NCBI RefSeq assembly: GCF_014202115.1
Contig: NZ_JACHFW010000009.1
Span: 62,001-126,000, forward strand
Direction: 5' to 3'
From: Catenibacillus scindens
Lineage (GTDB): Bacteria > Bacillota > Clostridia > Lachnospirales > Lachnospiraceae
DNA: 64,000 nucleotides
Numbering within the stretch: the first letter of the stretch is position 1; the number at the start of each line of letters is the position of its first letter. The position numbers were made by a program, and so were the translations under genes. The notes below the pieces were generated by a model. That model searched no databases and was not told the origin of the DNA. It was given only the letters and a program-made list of their open reading frames with translations. This document shows, in pieces, positions 54,518 through 61,879 of this stretch.

Positions 54518-55041
54518 GTAGGAAATATTTCCTTTACCTTTTTACGAATCTTGCGTATCGCCCGCTCATAACGTTTTCTTGCCGCAGTCTCCTTGATGTG
54601 ATACATAGCGCCGATCTCTTTATACCCCATATTGTATAAAATCCTCATGACCAGTATATCTTTTTCCTGTCTGGAAAGTTCCTCAAGAATTTTTAAATAC
54701 TCCTGAAGTATTATATGGTGTTCCGGCTGAGTATATGCTCCGCCGCATGTTTTTGAATGGAAAGAAAGGATATCTGAATTTAAAATAAGCTGGCTGTCTT
54801 TATTTTTATAAAAATCAGAAATCGCCGAGCGGATTATATTCCTCAGATAAATTTCCACAGGCTTTCTTTCCATAAGCCGCATCTTTTTCCTGTAACGCCA
54901 TACACGGTAATATACGTCCTGGATCACATCTTCCACCCACGCCTGATTTCTCACTCTGTGATAAACTGTCTGCTCGATCTGGCGCATATATTTTTCCGTA
55001 AACGCTTCAAACCACTGTTTTATAAGTTCTTCCTCGGACAC
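54514..55041 (-). CDS. Sigma-70 family RNA polymerase sigma factor, ECF-like
   Basis: A 175-residue protein with region 2 (VYHRVRNQAWVEDVIQDVYYRVWRYRKKM) and region 4 (LSRQEKDILVMRILYNMGYKEIGAMYHIKETAARKRYERAIRKIRKKVKE), without regions 1 and 3. This is the ECF layout. No anti-sigma factor gene is beside it. The start is taken as GTG at 55041, six bases after AGGAAGAGG; a GTG at 55062 would overlap that site's upstream side and has a weaker signal. It lies directly upstream of 6S RNA. Confidence 0.88.
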   Translation of the reverse strand: MSEEELIKQWFEAFTEKYMRQIEQTVYHRVRNQAWVEDVIQDVYYRVWRYRKKMRLMERKPVEIYLRNIIRSAISDFYKNKDSQLILNSDILSFHSKTCGGAYTQPEHHIILQEYLKILEELSRQEKDILVMRILYNMGYKEIGAMYHIKETAARKRYERAIRKIRKKVKEIFPT

Positions 55042-55074
55042 TGGATACCTCTTCCTGCGCACCTATAAAATTGC

Positions 55075-55089
55075 GTTCACAGAGTGAAC
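55075..55089. repeat. Palindromic repeat D, copy 2
   Basis: GTTCAC AGA GTGAAC followed by GGCGAC; near copy of 22065-22079. Confidence 0.5.
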
Positions 55090-55147
55090 GGCGACATGCG
55101 CCTGGCTACCACCAACAGTAACCAAAGATTGTCCCTGTTTAAACGGA

Positions 55148-55176
55148 TAGACAATTCGGCCAAACAATGCTAAACT
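55148..55176 (+). promoter_or_regulatory. Probable promoter of the phosphodiesterase gene
   Basis: TAGACA (55148-55153), 17 bases, TAAACT (55171-55176), 35 bases before the start codon. Confidence 0.5.
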
Positions 55177-55211
55177 GTTAATCGGATATTTCGTAGGAAA
55201 GGACGCTGTTT

Positions 55212-56036
55212 ATGAAAAAAAGATCAAAACTTCTCTGTGGACTTCTGGCCGGCCTTCCGGCCCTTTATCTGTTTTCCATTGCTCCCGGCCGCCGCAGTCT
55301 GCCTCTAATGGACCGTTTGAAAAAATATGACTATGCTCATCGGGGCCTCCATAATAATCTGTGGAAAATTCCGGAAAATTCCATGGCAGCCTTTAAAGAG
55401 GCCATTGATCATCATTACGGAATTGAGCTGGATGTCCATTTGACAAAAGACAAGCATCTCGTTGTCTTCCATGATGACAGCCTCTGGCGCATGTGCCGTG
55501 TTAAGGGCAAAATCTGCGACATGACTTGGAATGAATTAAAAGATATTCCTCTCATTGGAACAACCGAGACGATTCCGCTATTTAAAGATGTGCTGGCCCT
55601 CGTTGCCGGTCAAGTTCCACTGATTATCGAGTTAAAGGTAGATAATGAAAACTATAATGAATTGTGTACCGCTGTGGATCATCTTCTCGCCTCATATAAA
55701 GGGGAATATTGTATTGAATCTTTTCATCCACTGGCACTTTACTGGTACAGAAAACACAGAAAAAAAGTGATCCGCGGCCAGCTCTCCTGTAATTTCCGCA
55801 AAAGTCCCCGATACTGGCAGCTTAAACCTCTGGCCCTGTCCCATTTGCTCACAAATGTGATCACGCGACCGGATTTTATCGCCTATGACTATGAAGATAT
55901 ACAAAACTGGGGATTTTTCTTAAACCGCAGACTTTTTGGCGCAATGACTGTTTTATGGACGATTCGGCACCCTAAAGATTATAAAGTCCTGAAAAAACTG
56001 GGACATACGATTATTTTTGAACAGTTTACCCCCTGA
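55212..56036 (+). CDS. Glycerophosphodiester phosphodiesterase family protein
   Basis: A 274-residue GDPD-family protein. The metal and catalytic regions are YAHRGLHNNLWKIPENSMAAFKEAIDHHYGIELDVHLTKDKHLVVFHDD, with a later IELKVDN. A hydrophobic stretch at residues 8-25 (LLCGLLAGLPALYLFSIA) suggests a membrane anchor. It should hydrolyse glycerophosphodiesters from lipids or teichoic acid. AGGAAAGGA precedes the ATG. Confidence 0.93.
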   Translation: MKKRSKLLCGLLAGLPALYLFSIAPGRRSLPLMDRLKKYDYAHRGLHNNLWKIPENSMAAFKEAIDHHYGIELDVHLTKDKHLVVFHDDSLWRMCRVKGKICDMTWNELKDIPLIGTTETIPLFKDVLALVAGQVPLIIELKVDNENYNELCTAVDHLLASYKGEYCIESFHPLALYWYRKHRKKVIRGQLSCNFRKSPRYWQLKPLALSHLLTNVITRPDFIAYDYEDIQNWGFFLNRRLFGAMTVLWTIRHPKDYKVLKKLGHTIIFEQFTP

Positions 56037-56058
56037 CACGCCTGCCAACCTGGGGCAA

Positions 56059-56167
56059 CGCCGCTCCTTTGCTCATAATCAGGCGGTCCCCTTGTCAAAA
56101 AAGGTGCGGTATGAGCCTTATACGGGCATAAATCATCCCGCACCTTTTTTGTCGGCTAAACTGCTAC
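56059..56167. repeat. Dispersed repeat A, copy 2, including a convergent terminator
   Basis: A 109-base copy of repeat A (CGCCGCTCCTTTGCTCAT to GGCTAAACTGCTAC). Inside it arms AAAAAGGTGCGG and CCGCACCTTTTT form a 12-base-pair stem with flanking A/T runs, serving as a terminator for both the phosphodiesterase and glyA. Confidence 0.7.
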
Positions 56168-56182
56168 ATAAAATTTGGAGAA

Positions 56183-57415
56183 TTAATATAACGGATATTT
56201 ATCTGTCAGAGATTTTACAATAGCCATTGCCTTATCTTTATTGGCCTCGAAATCTTTTAGCGTAATGGCAATAGCCTCGGCAATCTGATCCATATCCTCG
56301 GTGTTCATTCCTCTGGTTGTCGCCGCCGGTGTTCCGAGACGGATACCGCTAGTTACAAAAGGTGACTGAGGATCGTTTGGAATGGTGTTTTTATTGCATG
56401 TAATATGAACCTCATCCAGCATCTTCTCCGCCTCTTTGCCGGTAAGTCCCAGATTCTGAAGATCTACAAGCATGAGGTGGTTGTCTGTTCCGCCGGATAC
56501 AATAGTCAGCCCTCTGCTCTGAAGACCACTGCACAGCGCCTTGGCGTTGTCCACAATACGCTGCTGATAAGCCTTAAACTCGTCAGTCAAAGCTTCACCG
56601 AAAGCTACTGCCTTGGCAGCGATCACATGCATGAGCGGACCTCCCTGAGTTCCCGGAAATACTGCGGAGTTCAGTTTCTTTCCAAACTCTTCGCTGGATA
56701 AAATCATACCGCCTCTGGGGCCTCTCAGTGTTTTATGGGTAGTCGTTGTAGTAAAGTGAGCGTAAGGAATAGGACTTGGATGAATGCCTGCCGCTACAAG
56801 TCCGGCGATGTGGGCCATATCCACCATAAGGTAAGCACCTACCTCATCGGCGATCTCACGGAACTTTTTAAAATCAATGGTACGGCAGTAAGCGCTGGCT
56901 CCCGCGATGATCAGCTTTGGTTTTGCCTCAAGGGCAATGCGGCGCACTTCATCATAATCAATAAAGCCTTGGTCATTTACCCCATAAGGAACACAGTGAA
57001 AAACCTTGCCTGAGTAATTGGCTGGGCTTCCGTGGGTTAAATGTCCGCCGTGATCCAGGTTCATCCCCATAAATGTGTCGCCGGGTTTTAACACCGCCTG
57101 GAACACAGCCATATTGGCCTGGGCACCGGAATGAGGCTGAACATTGGCATACTCCGCACCAAATAGCTTTTTAGCCCGTTCAATAGCCAGATTCTCCACA
57201 ATATCCACGTACTGGCATCCTCCGTAATAACGTTTTCCCGGATAGCCTTCGGCGTACTTATTTGTCAGAGGGCTTCCCATGGCGGCCATAACCGCCTTGC
57301 TCACAAAATTTTCTGACGCGATCAGTTCGATATTCCCGTTCTGTCTGCCAATCTCAAGTTCGATGGCCTCCGCTACCGCCGGGTCTTCCCGCTTTACTTC
57401 ATCCAATGAATACAT
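56183..57415 (-). CDS. glyA: Serine hydroxymethyltransferase
   Basis: A 410-residue PLP enzyme interconverting serine and glycine with tetrahydrofolate. [42 protein letters not shown] opens the catalytic part and the cofactor lysine lies in [22 protein letters not shown] lies upstream of the ATG. It starts seven bases after the DUF1294 gene. Serine made here is also the TrpB co-substrate. Confidence 0.97.
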   Translation of the reverse strand: MYSLDEVKREDPAVAEAIELEIGRQNGNIELIASENFVSKAVMAAMGSPLTNKYAEGYPGKRYYGGCQYVDIVENLAIERAKKLFGAEYANVQPHSGAQANMAVFQAVLKPGDTFMGMNLDHGGHLTHGSPANYSGKVFHCVPYGVNDQGFIDYDEVRRIALEAKPKLIIAGASAYCRTIDFKKFREIADEVGAYLMVDMAHIAGLVAAGIHPSPIPYAHFTTTTTHKTLRGPRGGMILSSEEFGKKLNSAVFPGTQGGPLMHVIAAKAVAFGEALTDEFKAYQQRIVDNAKALCSGLQSRGLTIVSGGTDNHLMLVDLQNLGLTGKEAEKMLDEVHITCNKNTIPNDPQSPFVTSGIRLGTPAATTRGMNTEDMDQIAEAIAITLKDFEANKDKAMAIVKSLTDKYPLY

Positions 57416-57421
57416 CGCTTT

Positions 57422-57688
57422 CTACCTCCATATTTTCCATAATGTAAAAATGACTGTACAGTCAATAAGGATCATCACCGGTATGCCTATGATAAACTTC
57501 TTATGGCGGGTCTTATGCCTAAAGGTGTACATCCCGGCCAGAATACCGGGGCCTGCTCCGGCAAGCGCCAGAATAAAAAAATGTTTTTCAGGGACGCGCC
57601 ACTGATGCTTCACCGCTTTTCTCTTATCCCAGCCGCACAAAATAAACCCCAAAAAATTTATGATAAGCACGTAGGCAATAATCAGCAA
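57422..57688 (-). CDS. DUF1294 family small membrane protein
   Basis: An 88-residue protein with three or four membrane segments. The family pattern is clear: CGWDKRKAVKHQWRVPEKHFFILALAGAGPGILAGMYTFRHKTRHKKF. The start is TTG at 57688, nine bases after AAAGGAG. Function unknown. Seven bases upstream of glyA. Confidence 0.88.
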   Translation of the reverse strand: MLIIAYVLIINFLGFILCGWDKRKAVKHQWRVPEKHFFILALAGAGPGILAGMYTFRHKTRHKKFIIGIPVMILIDCTVIFTLWKIWR

Positions 57689-57754
57689 ACTGCAAAACTC
57701 CTTTCGAGATCGGTAACGATCCAGCCGTGGGCTGAATACTTCCCAAAATTATGC

Positions 57755-58738
57755 CTATTGTAGCAATTCTTCCGCAATTTGTCCAGAGTATTTTTGAATT
57801 TTCCCGCTTTTAACCCTAAAATAATAGACAGAATCCGATAAAATTTCCTCCCGGGACACGACGCTCTTGTTGGCGCTGCCCACAACAGAGATAACCTCTT
57901 GCGGAAGCATACCCATGTGGGCGGGCAGGAAAAGAACCTCATGAATAGAACTTGGCAAAATATAAAAATCCTCCCCGATCATTTCCCCAAACTCTTCAAG
58001 AAGTCCGGGGTAACAGATCACGCCGGCGCCGTTGATCCCACAATCATTAGTGCATACATAAAATCCGGGATCATCGGACATACCCTCAGGCCATTGAAAA
58101 TCCTCTTCGTCATCGGTACTATCCATCAGCCGGGTCACAACATCACCAAAACTTTCTACCTTTGGCGGAAAATGCCGGACCGAATTTGAGATGGCCAGGC
58201 GGTAAAGAATATCCTCGTCAATCCCCCATTCCTCCATCATAAACTTTGTGATCATCACGGAAGATATCCCTCCCTCGCTCTTTCCCGTGAGGACACGGTA
58301 AGTGATGGAAAGATCCAGAAAATCCCTGCATGGGCAGCACTCAAGAACATGACGGTTTCTCCCCCGGCTGATTAGCCTGAAAATGATCTTATCTTTCACT
58401 TTGTCGAAACTCATCAGATCATCAGGGCAGAGAAAATACTGCCGTTCCCGGCTGTCTATGTAGGAGCGCGCCAGCTCATGGATCACCTGGGGCATCTTTG
58501 CGCCCATACAGTACATCTCATAAAAGGGGTCAATGTCAATCAATGGATATGGCTTACTGCCCTTCACACATACCCTGAGGGCGTCAGTCACCCGCTCGTT
58601 GTTCCGTATAACGGGGACTACACGAATATCAATAACATCTCCGGCATCTGTCTCCTGGCTGATGCCATCGAAAAGGTGACTGGCAATATAATCTACAAAC
58701 TGTTCATAATCAAACGATTCACACATATTTTTATTCAT
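57755..58738 (-). CDS. DUF5688-like protein
   Basis: A 327-residue soluble protein, starting MNKNMCESFDYEQFVDYIASHLFDGISQETDAG. The overall pattern resembles a Lachnospiraceae-restricted family (DUF5688) known only from genomes: an N-terminal domain of about 100 residues, a middle part with Cys-Cys-Pro-Cys, and a C-terminal part with ILPSSIHEVLFLP. AAAAGGAG precedes the ATG. No catalytic motif is evident to me. The function is unknown. It may be cotranscribed with the DUF1294 gene 67 bases downstream. Confidence 0.75.
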   Translation of the reverse strand: MNKNMCESFDYEQFVDYIASHLFDGISQETDAGDVIDIRVVPVIRNNERVTDALRVCVKGSKPYPLIDIDPFYEMYCMGAKMPQVIHELARSYIDSRERQYFLCPDDLMSFDKVKDKIIFRLISRGRNRHVLECCPCRDFLDLSITYRVLTGKSEGGISSVMITKFMMEEWGIDEDILYRLAISNSVRHFPPKVESFGDVVTRLMDSTDDEEDFQWPEGMSDDPGFYVCTNDCGINGAGVICYPGLLEEFGEMIGEDFYILPSSIHEVLFLPAHMGMLPQEVISVVGSANKSVVSREEILSDSVYYFRVKSGKIQKYSGQIAEELLQ

Positions 58739-58878
58739 ATATACTCCTTTTACTGTTTAATCTACGGGAAAACAGGCTTTGATCAAAGTCGGACGTCCGG
58801 TCATAAGAGATCTGAAAAGAATATATCCTGCGAAAATACTGTAGGATACCGTTTAGAACATGCGCATATTAAAAAGAA

Positions 58879-58906
58879 AAGCACCACAAACTGTTTTGTG
58901 ATGCTT
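58879..58906 (-). terminator. Terminator-like hairpin between tcdA and the DUF5688-like gene
   Basis: Twelve-base arms with one mismatch (58879-58890 with 58895-58906), four-base loop, T-rich flank on the minus strand. Confidence 0.75.
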
Positions 58907-59006
58907 TAATTATATCTTTTTTTCCAATTTTTTCAACAATAATCCTTCGACATATTTTTACATAAGCAGGCTTTTGTCCGCATATTGGCAGAACTGTTCC
59001 CGGATT

Positions 59007-59786
59007 TTACCGGGGCTTTTTAGTCTCTTTAGTCATTTTCCGATCCTGGGGGATCCCCGAAAGATCCCGCACAACTTCTCCGGCAATGATCAGGCCGGCC
59101 ACAGAGGGCACAAAGGCAATACTTCCGGGAGATCTTCTTTTCCTGTTTAATGCCGTCTCGTCACTGCCCGGATCTGAAAACAGATCTACCGGCTCCTCAT
59201 CGGAAAACAACACCTTTACATGGTATATCCCCCTCTTTTTAAGTTCCCGGCGCATAACTCTTGCCAAAGGACACACCTGGGTTTTTGATATATCCGTGAC
59301 CGTCAGACGCTCAGGGTACAGCTTATTTCCCACTCCCATGGAGCTGATCACCGGAATATCCAGCATCTTGGCCTTTTCAATGAGCAAAAGCTTAGATGTG
59401 ACCGTATCAATGGCATCCACAATATAGTCATAGGACTCAAAAGGAAATATTTCCATTGTTGTCTTATCCACAAAGGTCTCATAGGCCGTCACTTTTGCTG
59501 TGGGATTAATGTCTTGCATCCGCTGGGCCATAACCTGGACTTTGGCCATGCCAAGGGTAGAGTGGAGGGCCATAATCTGCCGGTTGAGATTGCTTGGGCA
59601 GACCCGGTCATTGTCAATAATATCAATCTGTCCGATACCTGTACGGACCAGAGCCTCAGCCACATAAGAGCCCACGCCGCCTACGCCAAACACCGCCACC
59701 CTGGATGATTCAAGGCGGGCAAAAGCCTCCGGGCCGATCATGGCCTTTGTCCGGATAAACGGTTCTTCATTGGGGTTTCTTTCCAT
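59007..59786 (-). CDS. tcdA: tRNA threonylcarbamoyladenosine dehydratase (ThiF/E1-like)
   Basis: A 259-residue E1-like enzyme. The nucleotide loop VAVFGVGGVGSYVAEALVRTGIG (about residues 30-52), DNDRVCPSNLNRQI and VDAIDTVTSKLLLIEKA are typical of TcdA/CsdL, which cyclises t6A at position 37 of tRNAs. The ATG at 59786 is preferred because AGAGG lies upstream. It overlaps the end of hemZ by 20 bases. Last gene of the relA-side operon. Confidence 0.92.
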   Translation of the reverse strand: MERNPNEEPFIRTKAMIGPEAFARLESSRVAVFGVGGVGSYVAEALVRTGIGQIDIIDNDRVCPSNLNRQIMALHSTLGMAKVQVMAQRMQDINPTAKVTAYETFVDKTTMEIFPFESYDYIVDAIDTVTSKLLLIEKAKMLDIPVISSMGVGNKLYPERLTVTDISKTQVCPLARVMRRELKKRGIYHVKVLFSDEEPVDLFSDPGSDETALNRKRRSPGSIAFVPSVAGLIIAGEVVRDLSGIPQDRKMTKETKKPR

Positions 59787-61215
59787 GGATATCAAACCTC
59801 TTTTTTCTCTGGATCATTTCGTCGATCCGTTCAATATAATCTTTAACATTTTTAACATTTTCAATCCGCTCGATCCGATTCTCCCCAGGGATCACAATCT
59901 TTGTGGCCCCGCCGGCTCCGGCGGCGATGATGGACTGCTTTTCTTCCATAATGAGGATATTATACAGACCTTCTTTTCCCGGACGGGCATAGCCTACATT
60001 TTCCAGATTTCCGGCAATATTTTTCTGCCGGTACAGATAATAGGGTTCCATCCCCATTTTCACGGCGCTCTCAAAGGAGAGCCCGATCATGGCATTGACC
60101 TGCTCCTGAGGTGTCGGCGCAAACTGCTCCCGGTTTTTATTCATATAAGCCGCCCGCTTAATGGCCAGGGAATGGACCGTCATAGAGTCCGGCCCCAGAG
60201 CCTGAATCTGCTCAAGGGTTGCGGCCATATCCTCCGGCGTCTCTCCCGGTAGTCCGGCGATCAAATCCATATTAATATTGCCAAAACCTTCCCCCCTTGC
60301 CAGGGTAAAAGCCTCCCGGATCTGCTCCACTGTGTGGCGCCTTCCGATAATGTCCAGTGTTTCCTGCTTCATGGTCTGAGGATTAATAGAAATGCGGTCA
60401 ATACCGTAGGAGCGGATGACTTTCAGCTTATCTTTTGTAATACTGTCCGGCCGCCCAGCCTCAATGGTAATCTCCCGGATCTTTGAAAAATCAAAAATTT
60501 CTCCCAGCTTTCCCAGGAGACGGTCCATCTGTGAAGCTGTCAATGACGTGGGGGTACCTCCTCCCATATAGAGAGTCAATGGTTCTCTCCCGGCCAGCGC
60601 CTGCCCCAGATAATCCAGCTCTTTAAACAAGGCTTCAAGGTAATCGCCCACCCTTTTTTTCCACACAGACAGCGGAAATGATGAAAAAGAACAGTAGGCG
60701 CAGATCGTTGGACAAAAGGGGATTCCCACATAAACACTGTATGTATGCTCAAAATCAAGGTCTTTTAAAACTCTTGATTCATTTTTTGCCACCCGGGTAC
60801 ACAGCCGGAACTTTTCATCAGACAGATAATACTCTTTCTTAAAATAATCGTACATCTCCTCATCGCTCATTCCGGCATTTAAAAGCCCCATAGCGATCTT
60901 TGTGGGCCGTATACCCGTCAAAGTCCCCCAGGGAAGCGCTTTCTCTTTATACTGGATCAGGCAATCGTATAACACTCTTTTCAGACTGTTTTTGCCTTCC
61001 CTGTAATCTGAGCAATCGAAGGCACCTTCAGCACTGGACAAAAGTTTCCCGTCCTGTTCCAGATCTATTTTCACATTGTCCCGCGAAAAAATGACCCGGA
61101 CGGTATGATCCGCCTCTTCACCGTTGAGAACGATCTTTTCCCCCGGAAAAAAGGCCATGATCAGCGCCCGGATGTCATTTTCATAGCTGGACTGATTCAT
61201 AAAAAGTCCAATCAT
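59767..61215 (-). CDS. hemZ: HemZ-like radical SAM coproporphyrinogen dehydrogenase family protein
   Basis: A 482-residue protein: about 160 N-terminal residues specific to HemZ, with GIRPTKIAMGLL, then a radical SAM core with CPTICAYCSF (CxxxCxxC) and LYMGGGTPTSL, and a HemN-like C-terminal region. It may act in haem or related oxidation, but many Clostridia lacking haem synthesis keep it, so substrate is uncertain. It starts 11 bases after the metallo-hydrolase gene. Confidence 0.92.
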   Translation of the reverse strand: MIGLFMNQSSYENDIRALIMAFFPGEKIVLNGEEADHTVRVIFSRDNVKIDLEQDGKLLSSAEGAFDCSDYREGKNSLKRVLYDCLIQYKEKALPWGTLTGIRPTKIAMGLLNAGMSDEEMYDYFKKEYYLSDEKFRLCTRVAKNESRVLKDLDFEHTYSVYVGIPFCPTICAYCSFSSFPLSVWKKRVGDYLEALFKELDYLGQALAGREPLTLYMGGGTPTSLTASQMDRLLGKLGEIFDFSKIREITIEAGRPDSITKDKLKVIRSYGIDRISINPQTMKQETLDIIGRRHTVEQIREAFTLARGEGFGNINMDLIAGLPGETPEDMAATLEQIQALGPDSMTVHSLAIKRAAYMNKNREQFAPTPQEQVNAMIGLSFESAVKMGMEPYYLYRQKNIAGNLENVGYARPGKEGLYNILIMEEKQSIIAAGAGGATKIVIPGENRIERIENVKNVKDYIERIDEMIQRKKRFDIHGKKPQ

Positions 61216-61226
61216 CTCATCTTACC

Positions 61227-61856
61227 TCAGCATACAAACGGATTATTTTTCTTCTCCCATCCGATGGTGGTAGCGCCGCCGTGGCCCGGAAGCACCTGCA
61301 CGTCGTCGGGAAGGGTGAACAGCTTTTCTTTAATGGAACGGATCAGCACGGACATGCTCCCTGTAGGGAGATCTGTGCGGCCCACAGAGCCTTCAAAAAG
61401 AGTGTCCCCGCAAAATACCGCCTTTATCTCCTCCACATAATAGCTGACGCCGCCCCGGGTATGTCCCGGTGTAAAAAGGACGCGGATGTCGGCCCCGGCC
61501 AGGTTTAAAACTTCCCCGTCTTTGACCAGATGGTCCGCCTTGACCTTTACATTGGCGCCGATCATCCCGCAGGCGTTAAGGGCCGGATCTTCCATAACCC
61601 CGGCCTCCTCCTCATGGATGTAGACTGGCAGGTCAAAGGCGGCGCAAAGGGCCTCCACCCCCATAATATGGTCAAAATGGCCGTGGGTCAAAAGGATGGC
61701 CGCCGGTTTTAAATTTTCCCGGGAGAGGTAAGCGGCCACCCGCTCTCCCTCATCTCCGGGATCAAAGATCACCGTCTCTTTTGTCCCGTCATTGATCAGC
61801 AAATAGCAATTGGTGCCAACCATCCCAAGCACCACAGACTCTATATGAAAACTCAT
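61227..61856 (-). CDS. MBL-fold metallo-hydrolase (glyoxalase II-like)
   Basis: A 209-residue hydrolase. The metal site reads ILLTHGHFDHIMG (HxHxDH), with a further His in FTPGHTRGGVSYYV and Asp in CGDTLFEGSVGRTDLP, and the final His in VLPGHGG. It should hydrolyse a thioester or related bond; substrate not defined. AAGGAG precedes the ATG. Between relA and hemZ, an order also kept in other Clostridia. Confidence 0.92.
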   Translation of the reverse strand: MSFHIESVVLGMVGTNCYLLINDGTKETVIFDPGDEGERVAAYLSRENLKPAAILLTHGHFDHIMGVEALCAAFDLPVYIHEEEAGVMEDPALNACGMIGANVKVKADHLVKDGEVLNLAGADIRVLFTPGHTRGGVSYYVEEIKAVFCGDTLFEGSVGRTDLPTGSMSVLIRSIKEKLFTLPDDVQVLPGHGGATTIGWEKKNNPFVC

Positions 61857-61879
61857 GACATTTCTCCTTCTATCTGTCC

